From Ruegeria atlantica (GTDB lineage: Bacteria; Pseudomonadota; Alphaproteobacteria; Rhodobacterales; Rhodobacteraceae): a DNA stretch of 64,000 nucleotides. A program made the position numbers and the translations under genes. The DNA lies in NCBI GenBank assembly GCA_013032095.1, contig WQBJ01000001.1, forward strand, positions 1 to 64,000, in the 5' to 3' direction. A model generated the notes under the pieces. The model did no database searches. It saw only the letters and a program-made list of their open reading frames with translations, and had not been told where the DNA came from. This document shows positions 45,299-54,370 of the stretch, in pieces. Positions within the stretch are counted from its first letter, which is position 1, and each line of letters begins with the position of its first letter.

Positions 45299-45643
45299 CT
45301 AACTCTCCCTACTCAAATTCGGGTATGCGATCGCACAAGGAATACTGTTGTGTCGAATATGATAGTGTTACCCGAGCTAGATACATTTTGCAGCCTTTTT
45401 GCCAATTGACTTGTCTAGCACTGCCTTTCGCTGCGGATGAGGAATGTATCCAGCTAATGGCAGCTTTGCGCGTTGAGCTACCGGTTATGAGACCGGCCCC
45501 GACCGAATACATTGAGTGTATCCATGGCCTGCGAGTAGAGAAATCTTATTTGGTCTAAAAACCAACAAATGCTATGCTGCACGTCACAGCTCAAACTGGG
45601 AATTCCAGCGAGTTTTATCCCTGTCAAAGGTAGGAGGTGCCGG
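45299..45643. promoter_or_regulatory. Divergent intergenic region
   Basis: These 345 bp separate the divergent aminotransferase and methyltransferase genes and must contain both promoters. I see a TTGACT at about 45409 as a possible -35, but no convincing -10, operator, riboswitch or coding remnant. Confidence 0.35.
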
Positions 45644-46645
45644 ATGAAGCCGCTTACCGAAGTGCATGAAATCGCGCAGATTGCTTATGGCTTTATAGGG
45701 TCGAAGGCGTTGTTTGCGTCTTTGAACAATGGCTTGTTTGAGTGCTTGGCAGATCAGTCGAAATCTTTATCGGAGATTTCTGCAGAAACGAACCATCCGG
45801 AGAACCTGATCGAAACTCTGGCGATTGCCTGTGTCAGCCTGGGTTTGCTGGAATTCGACGGCAGCACGTATAAAAATGCGCCGGCGACCCGGCGGTACCT
45901 TTTGCGATCGTCAAAGGCCTTTTTCGGCGACTATTATCGGTTCCAAATTGATCGTCAAGTCTATCCAAACCTTGCGGGATTGGACCGCGCACTAGGTGGT
46001 GATGAAGTCGCCGGGCTTTACACAGGGGGGTTTTCTGACCTTTCACGAGCGGTCGATTTTACGCGGGGCCAGCATGCCGGGTCGCTTGGTCCTGCTTTCG
46101 TCCTCGCACGCTCAGTGGACCTTTCCGGAGTAGAGACCCTTCTTGACGTCGGTGGTGGAAGTGGCGCTTTCTGCATCATGCTGTGCAAGCGATTTCCGCA
46201 GCTAAAAGCCACGATTGCAGATTTCCCCAACGTTCTGGAAGTGGCACGCTATTTTGTCGAAGAAAGCGATTTGGCTGACCGTATTGACTTCATTTCCGCC
46301 AAAGATGGGTTCAATGGATGGCCGGAGCAGGCGGATGCGGTTCTTATGTCTTATTTGTGCAGCGCAATTGGGCGCAGTGCTACAAAAGACTTTGTCTCTC
46401 ATTCGTTTGACACACTCAGCCCGAACGGTCGATTGTTCATCCATGACTTTATGGTTGATGACGATCACCAAGGACCAAGCATGGCTGCATGCTGGAGCCT
46501 GGCCATGACTATGGGAAATCCAGATTCGACGGTCATTCGCCCTGCGATGATTGAGGCACTTCTTGAAGAAATTGGCTTTACAGATATCCGAATAAAGCCA
46601 CTGATTGCTGGCATTACATCCCTTGTTGAAGCTTGCCGTCCTTGA
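45644..46645 (+). CDS. SAM-dependent methyltransferase, O-MT family 2 fold, DsyB-like candidate
   Basis: A 333-residue methyltransferase with an N-terminal dimerisation domain (about 1-100) and a Rossmann SAM-binding domain. The glycine motif is TLLDVGGGSGAFCIML, the acidic loop TIADFPNVLEVA. The ATG at 45644 has AGGAGG upstream. In plant-type O-methyltransferases the catalytic base is His in an LHDW motif; here the region reads MSYLCSAIGRS and lacks it, which suggests S- or N-methylation rather than O-methylation. The fold, length (about 340) and Roseobacter context fit DsyB, the 4-methylthio-2-hydroxybutyrate S-methyltransferase of DMSP synthesis. This is inference only; a search is needed to confirm. 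Confidence 0.6.
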   Translation: MKPLTEVHEIAQIAYGFIGSKALFASLNNGLFECLADQSKSLSEISAETNHPENLIETLAIACVSLGLLEFDGSTYKNAPATRRYLLRSSKAFFGDYYRFQIDRQVYPNLAGLDRALGGDEVAGLYTGGFSDLSRAVDFTRGQHAGSLGPAFVLARSVDLSGVETLLDVGGGSGAFCIMLCKRFPQLKATIADFPNVLEVARYFVEESDLADRIDFISAKDGFNGWPEQADAVLMSYLCSAIGRSATKDFVSHSFDTLSPNGRLFIHDFMVDDDHQGPSMAACWSLAMTMGNPDSTVIRPAMIEALLEEIGFTDIRIKPLIAGITSLVEACRP

Positions 46646-46849
46646 CGGCCTCAGGAGCCACGCTTCTGCCATGCAACCTAAAACAAAAGTTGGGATTGCG
46701 CGAAAGCAATGAGACAACCTTCAAGACAATCATTGCTCGTTGGTTTGGGGCTGGACAGGCTTCTTTAAAACCTTTTCACTAATCTGGATCAGTACTTTTC
46801 AGCTAAGATCCCAAAGCTTCGTACAGTAGTGTGAGCAAGGGGGGGTAAG

Positions 46850-47626
46850 GTGAGATCAGGTGTACTTCTGGATATCGCAGGCGTGCTCTACGAAAGCGAT
46901 CACGAAATCATAGGGGCAGTCGATGCTGTTGAGAGACTGCGAGTAAACGGCGTGCCAGTTCGCTTTCTTACAAATTCCACAAGGCGACCGAAGCGGTCAG
47001 TTTTAGAGAAGCTCAAGGCACTTGGCTTCTCACTGAAAGCGCATGAAGTCCTGACCCCCGCTGAGGCGGCCTGCCGCTGGCTGAGGCAGAAAGGACTTGC
47101 GCCGCACCTGCTGGTGCATCCCGATTTAGAGGAAGATTTCGCAGGCTTGCCAGCCAGCAACAAGATCGCTGTTGTTGTTGGCGATGCCGGTCGACATTTC
47201 AATTTTGACCGGATGAACGCTGCGTTCCGCGAACTTGTGCAAGGTGCACCATTTATCGCTCTCGCAACAAATCGCGTGTTCAAGGATGCTGATGGCGAAC
47301 TTAGCCTTGATGCTGGAGCCTTTGTGCGGGCGCTTGAATACTCAAGCGGTACCGTGCCTGTGCTTCTGGGCAAACCGTCACGTGAGTTTTTTCTTGCTGG
47401 GGCACGGAGCATGATGTGCGATCCCCGAGACGTCACGATGATTGGTGATGATGCCGAGAGCGACGTCTCTGGCGCGATTAAAGCTGGAATCGGAAAGGCC
47501 ATTCTTGTGCGAACCGGAAAATATCGAAGCGGAGATGAAAGGCGATATCATCCCAATCCGTCCCACGTGGTTGAGGACATCGCTGAAGCCGTCAAAAAAG
47601 TTCTCGGCAGCCGCGTCAAAAATTAA
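46850..47626 (+). CDS. HAD hydrolase, LHPP/NagD-like phosphatase
   Basis: A 258-residue HAD-superfamily phosphatase of the LHPP type (TIGR01458-like), with a GTG start after a purine-rich site. Motif I is VLLDIAGVLYES, with the nucleophile Asp. Motif II is FLTNSTRRPK, the cap covers about residues 80-180, and motif III/IV is VTMIGDDAESDVSGAIKAG. The family removes phosphate from phospholysine, phosphohistidine or sugar phosphates. It follows the methyltransferase by 204 bp of non-coding DNA and may be independent of it. Confidence 0.8.
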   Translation: MRSGVLLDIAGVLYESDHEIIGAVDAVERLRVNGVPVRFLTNSTRRPKRSVLEKLKALGFSLKAHEVLTPAEAACRWLRQKGLAPHLLVHPDLEEDFAGLPASNKIAVVVGDAGRHFNFDRMNAAFRELVQGAPFIALATNRVFKDADGELSLDAGAFVRALEYSSGTVPVLLGKPSREFFLAGARSMMCDPRDVTMIGDDAESDVSGAIKAGIGKAILVRTGKYRSGDERRYHPNPSHVVEDIAEAVKKVLGSRVKN

Positions 47627-47979
47627 CCAATGTCTGCAACGCGCTGGCTGTGAACATTCGAAGTTCATACTAAGGAGCGAATGTCGGCTGTGCGCTAAAA
47701 GCGGTTCAATGCGATTGCAGTATCTGAACAACCAAGCAATGACCGGAAAGGGCTCACTACACTTCGCGATGCTTCCGCAGCGAACAACGGCTGAGCCCAC
47801 AGCGACTTATATCGATGTCCAAGCTGCGCAGATAGCAGGCTTCGCATAGTTTGACCGATTTCTCGAAAGAAGAAAGTGATGCCTTCCTTTCAGATGGTTT
47901 GGATATTAAACCGCATAGATCCCATACCAGCCTTTACTGTTTGGTCGGTTCTCCTAAATTCCAAAGATTAGGCAAGGTC
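47627..47979. other. Gene-free stretch between convergent genes
   Basis: 353 bp between the HAD and cyclase genes. A segment around 47680-47810 resembles a common repetitive intergenic sequence of alphaproteobacteria (CGAATGTCGGCTGTGCGC and CGAACAACGGCTGAGCCC), but I cannot assign it. There is no clear terminator or gene. Confidence 0.3.
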
Positions 47980-49587
47980 TTAGACCCCTTCAGCACAAGT
48001 TATCAACTCGAATGCTGCTATACTTGAACCGACCCCTTTAAGATTGAAAGGACCCGCTGGCATCATTTCGCTTTTCACCTGCCAGGCTGTAGCGTGCGAA
48101 ATCAGTGTCTGACCGTCCTTGGCGATTTCACAAAGTCTTGCTGCGAGGTTTGGGGCGGGTCCAATGGCGGAGTAATCCAAGCGGTTTTCAAATCCGATCT
48201 GGCCCATTGTAGCAGCGCCTGTAGCGATCCCAATTCCAAGCCCGAGACCTCGCTCGTCTGCCCCGGCTTTGTACGATGCCATAGCCTCGCGCACTCTCCC
48301 TTGCATGTCTTGTGCCAAATCCACGGCCCGTTGTGCCGCGTTCTCTACCGGAACTGGAGCACCAAACAGGACCATCAAGCCATCGCCAAGGAACCGTTCT
48401 AGTGTTCCTCCACACGCCTCCACAAGCGGCCCACAAGTGCCGTGAAAAGTATTCAGAACGTCAATAACCTGGTCCGGCGTCGCAGCAGTCGCAAAGGCGG
48501 TAAACCCGCGTAGATCGGCGAACAGGACTGTAATCTCTGCTCGACGTGTTCGAAGAACGTCTTCTCCATCCGAAGCGCCGACAATCATCGTAGCCACTTG
48601 TGCGGGTAAATAGCGCTTCAAGCGGTTGGTGCGCTCAATCTCTTCGACTTGCTCGGCCACACGTGTTTCCAGAACAGCGTTCCAGTCGGCTAGTTGCGTT
48701 TTTTGTGCCTCTACCTGTTCGTACAATTCCCCTAGTTTTTGACTGGTCTGATTGACGTGGTAGGCCAGTTCACCAAGCTCGTCTCGATTGGGAACGTCGA
48801 CCCTTTCATCGAACCCACCTTTGGAAAGTCTGCCGAGTGCTACGCGAATGCGTTGAATTGGCCACAAAAGTGAAGAAGATATCGAATACCCCAGTAGAAG
48901 CGCGACGCCGATCGCAATCAACGCCGCCGCCACGATGTTCTGACGAGAGGTCAGATAAGCCTGTGTCGTCGTCCGCGCGCGGCTTCGCATCTCATGTTCG
49001 ATGTGTTGTACGACGGTGTAAGCCTCTCTTTGCATTGCTTGGAGCGGTTCGAAAGCTTGCGCAATTCCATATTCCGCGGCCTCTCTATACTTCATTTCAG
49101 CCCCCAAGCGTCTTATTTCCAAGGTGATTGGTTTGATGGACTGAATGTCGGCCCGAAGTTCGGCAATCGTTTTCTCATCTGGCATACCGGTCTGTCCGAA
49201 CCGGCGCGCACCCACCGCGAGATCTCGTTCAAGATCGACCGTTCGATTATAAACAAGCCCTGTCGGTACTCTAAAAAATCCCTGGTCTTTTGGCGCGACC
49301 TCAGATTCCAAACTCGGGTAAATCGCTAAGGTATATGCTATGATGTTGGACAAACTGATGTAGGTATCGTTGAAAAAAGCGATACGCTCTTGATCTTGAA
49401 TCATCGCTTCGGTTCGGACATTTGCTTGGTGCAACGAAAACAGACCAAAGAGTGTCAGACCGACAAGCAAGCACGTGACGCCTAAAAATGCGGTAAGAAG
49501 TTTCGCCCGAACTGAAAGCGCGATTCTTGCGACGCCACGCGCAACAAAATTTGGCCGTTTTGAGTCTTTTTCGCGGTCTTGTTTCAT
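47980..49587 (-). CDS. Membrane-bound adenylate/guanylate cyclase with HAMP domain
   Basis: A 535-residue sensor cyclase from the ATG at 49587. TM1 is about residues 15-40 (LLTAFLGVTCLLVGLTLFGL). A periplasmic sensor region follows to about residue 210, then TM2 (NIVAAALIAIGVALLLGYS), a HAMP domain (PIQRIRVALGRLSKGGF), and a coiled-coil linker rich in E/Q. The C-terminal class III cyclase has VLFADLRGFTAFA with metal Asp, GGTLERFLGDGLMVLFGAP and SAIGPAPNLAARL. It makes cAMP (or cGMP) in response to an unknown periplasmic signal. Confidence 0.85.
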   Translation of the reverse strand: MKQDREKDSKRPNFVARGVARIALSVRAKLLTAFLGVTCLLVGLTLFGLFSLHQANVRTEAMIQDQERIAFFNDTYISLSNIIAYTLAIYPSLESEVAPKDQGFFRVPTGLVYNRTVDLERDLAVGARRFGQTGMPDEKTIAELRADIQSIKPITLEIRRLGAEMKYREAAEYGIAQAFEPLQAMQREAYTVVQHIEHEMRSRARTTTQAYLTSRQNIVAAALIAIGVALLLGYSISSSLLWPIQRIRVALGRLSKGGFDERVDVPNRDELGELAYHVNQTSQKLGELYEQVEAQKTQLADWNAVLETRVAEQVEEIERTNRLKRYLPAQVATMIVGASDGEDVLRTRRAEITVLFADLRGFTAFATAATPDQVIDVLNTFHGTCGPLVEACGGTLERFLGDGLMVLFGAPVPVENAAQRAVDLAQDMQGRVREAMASYKAGADERGLGLGIGIATGAATMGQIGFENRLDYSAIGPAPNLAARLCEIAKDGQTLISHATAWQVKSEMMPAGPFNLKGVGSSIAAFELITCAEGV

Positions 49588-49851
49588 ACCCGCTATTCCG
49601 CCGAATGGTCTACATAGTGCGGTAAATCTGGAATTATTTTGCACTATTTGGCTAAAAAACACCAACGCTGCAGAATGCCATTATTCTTGGATGCTCGTGT
49701 TGAAGCGCTCCTCAGGAATACCGATGCTGAGGTCCGAGTTTCCGTCTTGGGCTGCATCCAGTCACTGATGCGGAAAGCAGCGAACGGTAACACTGAGCCC
49801 CAAAGTGGGCATTGGAGTTAGTTCTAAAGACAGGATTATCGGCAAGTCGAC
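49588..49851. other. Cyclase upstream region with unexplained coding scrap
   Basis: The first part should hold the cyclase promoter. A 60-codon open frame (49639-49821, plus) is unrecognised and lacks a ribosome-binding site. The stretch ends where the AraC relic begins. Confidence 0.3.
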
Positions 49852-50036
49852 GACTAAGCGTTGACTTGCCGGCGAAGTGTTCCTGAAGGTCTCTCGCCAA
49901 AGAAATCTCGTTATTCGGAAGCAAAACGCCCCTTGTTAGTGAAGCCGTGGTTTTGCGAGATTTCGGTGATTGTCGCTTTGCCGGCCTTGGCGGCGAGCAA
50001 ATCCCTGCGGATATCAGCAAGTCGGAGCATCCGAAA
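49852..50036 (-). pseudogene. AraC family regulator, C-terminal relic
   Basis: The minus strand encodes the second helix-turn-helix of an AraC/XylS regulator: RLADIRRDLLAAKAGKATIT, EISQNHGFTNKGRFASE, an in-frame TAA where Tyr is expected, then FGERPSGTLRRQVNA and a stop. The N-terminal part is missing; the sequence switches to the left end of the IS6 element near 50036-50045. The regulator was probably cut by the insertion and then decayed. Confidence 0.65.
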
Positions 50037-50853
50037 AAGTCTTGTCAGATTAACTTTGCTTGAGCGGGGCAGGTCGGTTGCTAGCGTTTGGGAATGACCC
50101 AACCTGCCTCCCTCAAATATTTTAAGGCCAGCCCCGAGATCATCCGCCTGGCGGTGATGTTGTCTTCCCGTCTTCCGCTTTCGCTTCGGAATGTTGAAGA
50201 CCTTCTGCACGAATGCGCTATCGACGTGAGCAACGTGACTGTCCGATATTGGTGGAACCGTTTTGGTCCGATGTTCCCGTCAGAACTCCGAATAAAGCGT
50301 GTTCAGAAATTGCGAGCATACTCGAAATGGAAGCGGCATTTGGATGAGGTCCTTGTGAAGATCAACTGCAGGCGGCCTTACCTTTGGCACGCCGTCGACC
50401 ACGAAAGCGGAGTGCTGTAAGTGGTTGTCACAAAATGCCAAAATAAGCATAGAGTATTGAAATATATCAAGAAGTTTATGGAGCGCAATAGTTGTGCCGA
50501 AGAGATCTTGACGGATCGTTTTGCGTCTTACCACGCGGTACTCAGAGAATTGGACGTGCTCAAAAAACAAAAGACGGGCAGGTGGCTCAACAATCGCGCC
50601 GAGAACTCGCACTTTTCGTTCCGACGAAGAAAACGCACGGTGTAGCGTTTCAGGCATATCAGAAGTTTGCAGAAATTCGCCGCCCTTTATTCCTCCGTAT
50701 ACAACCACTTCAACCAGAAAAGATCTCTCACCGGCCGAGACCTTGCAAGCTGACACGGTCCGCGGCTCTTGCCGAGTGGCGCGATCTTTGCGCTGCATAA
50801 AGGACAACTCTATGAGCCTAGCTGAGACAGGGTCGAATTTGTCTGACAACGCC
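50036..50853 (+). mobile_element. IS6-family insertion sequence, decayed
   Basis: About 818 bp, the usual size of IS6 elements. The left end has TCTTGTCAGATTAAC and the right end GAATTTGTCTGACAACGCC, roughly inverted copies of each other. It encloses the transposase pseudogene. It is the fullest copy in the window; the right end matches the isolated ends at 214, 360, 38085, 44003, 54262 and 57540. No target duplication could be made out. Confidence 0.65.
50094..50800 (+). pseudogene. IS6-family transposase, two stops and a frameshift
   Basis: The conceptual transposase begins MTQPASLKYF, with the first catalytic Asp in HLDEVLVKINCRR. It has a TAA at 50418-50420 where relatives have Glu, the second Asp in ILTDRFASYH, and Glu in NNRAENSHFSFRRR. 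A TAG follows at 50643-50645 replacing Gln, and a small indel near 50745 shifts the frame before the SAALAEWRDL tail. The D-D-E triad can be read but the gene is dead. It would need a trans-acting transposase to move. Confidence 0.75.
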
Positions 50854-50984
50854 AACTGAAGCCTATAGGTAGACAGAGGTGTCGAAGTCAGGAGGGATTG
50901 CAACATTTTCGATGCGTAATTTGACGCCATGTTTTTCCGCATGAGCGACTTGGTTTGGGCTCAATATGCCTGTAGTGTTTTTTC

Positions 50985-51014
50985 TTGACTGACCAATCAA
51001 ATAACTTGTTATCT
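50985..51014 (+). promoter_or_regulatory. choX promoter with BetI-like operator
   Basis: TTGACT (50985-50990) and TTATCT (51009-51014) are separated by 18 bp, a plausible sigma-70 promoter 31 bp upstream of choX. TTGACTG-AC-CAATCAA (50985-51000) is an imperfect inverted repeat overlapping the -35. It resembles the TTGATTG half of known BetI operators. Confidence 0.5.
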
Positions 51015-51044
51015 GACTCATCAAACATAAAGCGGGGAGCTACG

Positions 51045-51971
51045 ATGAAACTCAAATCGACTATTTCAACACTTGCTGTCATCACTTGTGCAGGTGCTGC
51101 GTTTGCGGACTGTTCAGAGGTTGTTTTTTCGGATGTAGGCTGGACGGACATCACTGCCACTACCGCGGCAACGACGGTTGTCCTTGATGCTCTTGGTTAC
51201 GAAACAGACATCAAAATTCTGTCGGTACCTGTGACCTATACGTCGATGGCAGAAGGTGACATTGACGTTTTCCTTGGTAACTGGATGCCAACAATGGAAG
51301 GCGATATCGCCCCTTACCGCGAAGCAGGCACCGTCGACACAGTTCGTGAAAACCTTGAAGGCGCCAAATACACGCTGGCGGTCAACTCAGTCGCAAGCGA
51401 GTTGGGCATCAAGGACTTCGCGGATATCGCTGCCCACAAAGATGCGCTGGACGGAAAAATCTTCGGCATCGAACCCGGCAATGACGGCAACCGTCTTATT
51501 CAATCAATGATCGACGGCGACTCGTTCGGGCTGTCCGGTTTTGAAGTGGCTGAAAGCTCGGAACAAGGCATGTTGGCACAGGTCGACCGTGCAAGCCGCA
51601 AGGGCGATCCGATCGTGTTCCTTGGCTGGGAACCGCACCCGATGAACGCCAACTTCGAAATGAGCTATTTGACGGGCGGAGACGATTTCTTCGGGCCTGA
51701 TCTGGGCGGCGCGACCGTCTATACGAACACCCGCAAAGGGTATTCAGCAGAATGCCCCAATATCGGCGCTCTCCTCGGCAATCTGAAGTTCTCGCTCGCG
51801 ATGGAAAACGAGATCATGGCCTCCATTCTTGACGATGGTGAAGATCCGCAAGACGCCGCCAGTGCATGGCTCAAAGCCAATCCAGATGCGTTCACGGCTT
51901 GGCTGGATGGGGTAACCACAAAAGACGGTGGTGACGCTGTTGCTGCCGTAAAAGAGCAACTCGGTCTGTAA
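51045..51971 (+). CDS. choX: Choline ABC transporter substrate-binding protein
   Basis: A 308-residue periplasmic binding protein of the OpuAC/ChoX type. The signal peptide ends near GAAFADC. FLGNWMPTMEGDIAPY is the characteristic ChoX/ProX segment with the Trp of the aromatic ligand cage, and FLGWEPHPMNANF supplies a second cage part. The ATG at 51045 has GGGGAG upstream; an earlier ATG at 50985 would lie on the promoter. It binds choline (acetylcholine and betaine more weakly in known homologues) and delivers it to ChoWV. Confidence 0.84.
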   Translation: MKLKSTISTLAVITCAGAAFADCSEVVFSDVGWTDITATTAATTVVLDALGYETDIKILSVPVTYTSMAEGDIDVFLGNWMPTMEGDIAPYREAGTVDTVRENLEGAKYTLAVNSVASELGIKDFADIAAHKDALDGKIFGIEPGNDGNRLIQSMIDGDSFGLSGFEVAESSEQGMLAQVDRASRKGDPIVFLGWEPHPMNANFEMSYLTGGDDFFGPDLGGATVYTNTRKGYSAECPNIGALLGNLKFSLAMENEIMASILDDGEDPQDAASAWLKANPDAFTAWLDGVTTKDGGDAVAAVKEQLGL

Positions 51972-51988
51972 CCAAATTTCGCAAATCG

Positions 51989-52017
51989 AAGCTCCCCACC
52001 AATCTGGTGGGGAGCTT
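51989..52017 (+). terminator. Strong hairpin between choX and choW
   Basis: AAGCTCCCCACC, a loop of AATCT, and GGTGGGGAGCTT form a perfect 12-bp stem followed by TTCT. Inside the operon this could partly terminate transcription or protect the choX mRNA end, giving more binding protein than permease. Confidence 0.7.
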
Positions 52018-52066
52018 TCTACAACCGGCATAAATCCGAATTTCGGTGGCGGCTCAGGGGATTCAT

Positions 52067-52897
52067 ATGGAATGGCTGACGGAAACTAAGATTCCCGTGG
52101 GGAAGACCGCCAAGTCGGTATTCGACTGGCTTCAGGATGTGGGAGAACCATTCTTTGATTGGTTGTCTTGGGTATTGGAGCTGTTGATTGATTCTATTCT
52201 GTGGTTAATGCAAACGCCGCACCCGCTGATCGTAATCGCGATTTTTGTCGCAATTACCTGGGTGCTTCAACGCAACTGGAAAACATGCCTTTTCGTGCTG
52301 CTCGGGTTCTTGTTCATCTTGAATCAGGGATACTGGGAAGAAACCACTGAGAGTTTGACACTGGTCCTGTCATCCTGTGTTGTTTGTATGTTGGTTGGTG
52401 TACCCATTGGCATCGCAGTGGCGCATCGCCCCCGGCTTTATGTATTCATGCGCCCAGTACTTGACCTGATGCAAACCCTACCAACCTTCGTCTATCTTAT
52501 CCCTGCGATCGTGTTCTTCGGTATTGGCATGGTCCCCGGGCTAATTGCGACAGTGATCTTTGTTCTACCAGCGCCAATTCGGCTCACACATCTGGGCGTT
52601 TCCTCGACACCAACGCCCCTGCTCGAAGCCGCGCAGGCCTTTGGTGCAACTGGTCGCCAGACCCTGTGGAAGGTCGAACTGCCGTACGCGATGCCGCAAA
52701 TCATGACCGGTCTCAACCAAACCATCATGCTGTCCCTTTCGATGGTGGTGATCGCCGCACTTGTTGGTGCCGATGGTCTAGGCGTACCAGTTGTGCGGGC
52801 GCTCAATCAGGTGAATACGGCGCTGGGCTTTGAATCGGGCTTCATTATTGTCGTCGTCGCGATCATGCTGGACCGTATTCTTAGAGTGGAGCGCTAA
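52067..52897 (+). CDS. choW: Choline ABC transporter permease
   Basis: A 276-residue inner-membrane permease of the ProW/ChoW family, from the ATG at 52067 (CAGGGG upstream). It has about six to seven helices. The loop LLEAAQAFGATGRQTLWKVE is the EAA motif contacting the ATPase, and MLSLSMVVIAALVGADGLG is the conserved last-helix region. The ATPase gene starts 3 bp after its stop. Confidence 0.84.
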   Translation: MEWLTETKIPVGKTAKSVFDWLQDVGEPFFDWLSWVLELLIDSILWLMQTPHPLIVIAIFVAITWVLQRNWKTCLFVLLGFLFILNQGYWEETTESLTLVLSSCVVCMLVGVPIGIAVAHRPRLYVFMRPVLDLMQTLPTFVYLIPAIVFFGIGMVPGLIATVIFVLPAPIRLTHLGVSSTPTPLLEAAQAFGATGRQTLWKVELPYAMPQIMTGLNQTIMLSLSMVVIAALVGADGLGVPVVRALNQVNTALGFESGFIIVVVAIMLDRILRVER

Positions 52898-52900
52898 TCC

Positions 52901-53926
52901 ATGACCGCAGTTGAATTCGACAAAGTTTCCATTGTTTTCGGGGACAAGCCAAAGCAAGCGCTACCGCTCATGGACCAAGGTCTCGAACGCGCCGAGATCC
53001 AGGAGAAAACCGAACAAGTTCTGGGCGTCCATGATTGTTCGCTTACGGTGAAGGAAGGTGAAATCCTTGTCCTGATGGGGCTGTCCGGTTCCGGAAAGTC
53101 CACGTTGCTGCGAGCGGTCAATGGCTTGAATCCTGTCGTTCGCGGTTCTGTGCGCGTAAATGACGGGTCTCGAATGGTCGATGTTTCGAACGCGGATGAG
53201 ACGACACTTCGCCGCATACGGCAGAACCATATCGCCATGGTGTTCCAGCAATTCGGACTTTTGCCCTGGCGTACTGTTCGGGAAAATGTCTGGCTTGGTT
53301 TAGAGCTTTCGGGCATGCGCAAATCTGAGCGCAACAAGCAGACCGAAGAACAACTGGAAATGGTTGGACTTTCGGATTGGGCTGATCGGAAGGTTGGTGA
53401 GCTTTCGGGTGGTATGCAGCAACGTGTCGGGCTGGCGCGGGCCTTTGCCACGCACGCGCCAATTCTGCTGATGGACGAACCCTTTTCGGCCCTCGATCCG
53501 CTCATTCGCACAAAGCTTCAGGATGAGTTGCTGGAGCTACAGCGGAAACTGAAGCGTACGATCATTTTCGTGTCTCACGATCTGGATGAAGCTTTCAAGA
53601 TCGGCAATCGCATCGCCATCATGGAAGGCGGCCGGATTGTACAATGTGGTACGCCTCACCAGATCTATTCCAACCCGGCAAACGAATACGTTGGGGAATT
53701 CGTGACACACATGAACCCGCTTGGCGTTCTATGTGCCAGAGACGTGATGGAAGCTGCCACAGAGACCACTGAAGTTACCGTCGACCCGAGCACAAGTATT
53801 CGAAAGGTCGTAAATAAAATATTCGAAACAGGCGCCCCGATAGGCGTCATCGAGAATGGTGCTATAGTTGGCCAAGTCACCAAAGACTTAGTCTTGACAA
53901 AACTTCTGAATCCCAGAGACCGCTGA
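52901..53926 (+). CDS. choV: Choline ABC transporter ATP-binding protein
   Basis: A 341-residue ATPase of the ProV/ChoV type. An N-terminal extension of about 45 residues precedes Walker A GLSGSGKST. LSGGMQQR and LLMDEPFSALD are intact, with the H-loop in FVSHDLDEAF. The C-terminal 60 residues form part of a CBS-like domain (VDPSTSIRKVVNKIFETGA). It energises choline uptake. The protein is shorter than ProV of E. coli, which has two CBS units. Confidence 0.85.
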   Translation: MTAVEFDKVSIVFGDKPKQALPLMDQGLERAEIQEKTEQVLGVHDCSLTVKEGEILVLMGLSGSGKSTLLRAVNGLNPVVRGSVRVNDGSRMVDVSNADETTLRRIRQNHIAMVFQQFGLLPWRTVRENVWLGLELSGMRKSERNKQTEEQLEMVGLSDWADRKVGELSGGMQQRVGLARAFATHAPILLMDEPFSALDPLIRTKLQDELLELQRKLKRTIIFVSHDLDEAFKIGNRIAIMEGGRIVQCGTPHQIYSNPANEYVGEFVTHMNPLGVLCARDVMEAATETTEVTVDPSTSIRKVVNKIFETGAPIGVIENGAIVGQVTKDLVLTKLLNPRDR

Positions 53927-54370
53927 GCTTGAGTTTCCACGCATCGGAGGAAACTCTCAGGCTTTCAGTCGGAATTGTTTTAGGCTCCGAACCCGTTGAT
54001 TTCCGCATAGCTGCGGGATTCAAGGTTCGGAATCTTGCTGTGAACGTGCCGATCTATTATGGTTAACGGATGCGCAGAAGGCGCGTTTCGAAACCTACTT
54101 CCCGATCTTCCGCGGAAACCCCCGCGTCGATGACAGCGTGTCTTGAGTGGCATTATCTTTCTCATCTGCACACCGTGGCGCTGGTTTTGTCTGTGGATCT
54201 TGTTTCGAGGCGGGTACCTTCGTTGGCCAAGCTGAGACGGGTTCAAATTGTCTGACAGCACCATTTTGACGTTTGATGTCGCGAAAAGTTCGCAAACCGA
54301 TGTTTCCGATAGTGAACCACTGTTTACGATGCGCTCAGATCGGACTTATTTGTAACCAGACAGGCTGACT
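53927..54370. other. Gap with hairpin and IS6 right end
   Basis: GAGTTTCC ... GGAAACTC (53931-53956) is a possible terminator just after choV. At about 54205-54262 lies an IS6 right end (GCTGAGACGGGTTCAAATTG, then TCTGACAGCACC). Between them, near 54065-54110, a short frame reads AEGARFETYFPIFRGN, which recalls the end of a histidine-kinase ATPase domain but is too short to call. The final 100 bp must hold the promoter of the fusion gene. Confidence 0.45.

Noticed and set aside
54065..54110. Possible histidine-kinase C-terminal scrap
   Set aside because: Only about 16 residues resemble an ATPase-domain end, too little to call a pseudogene.
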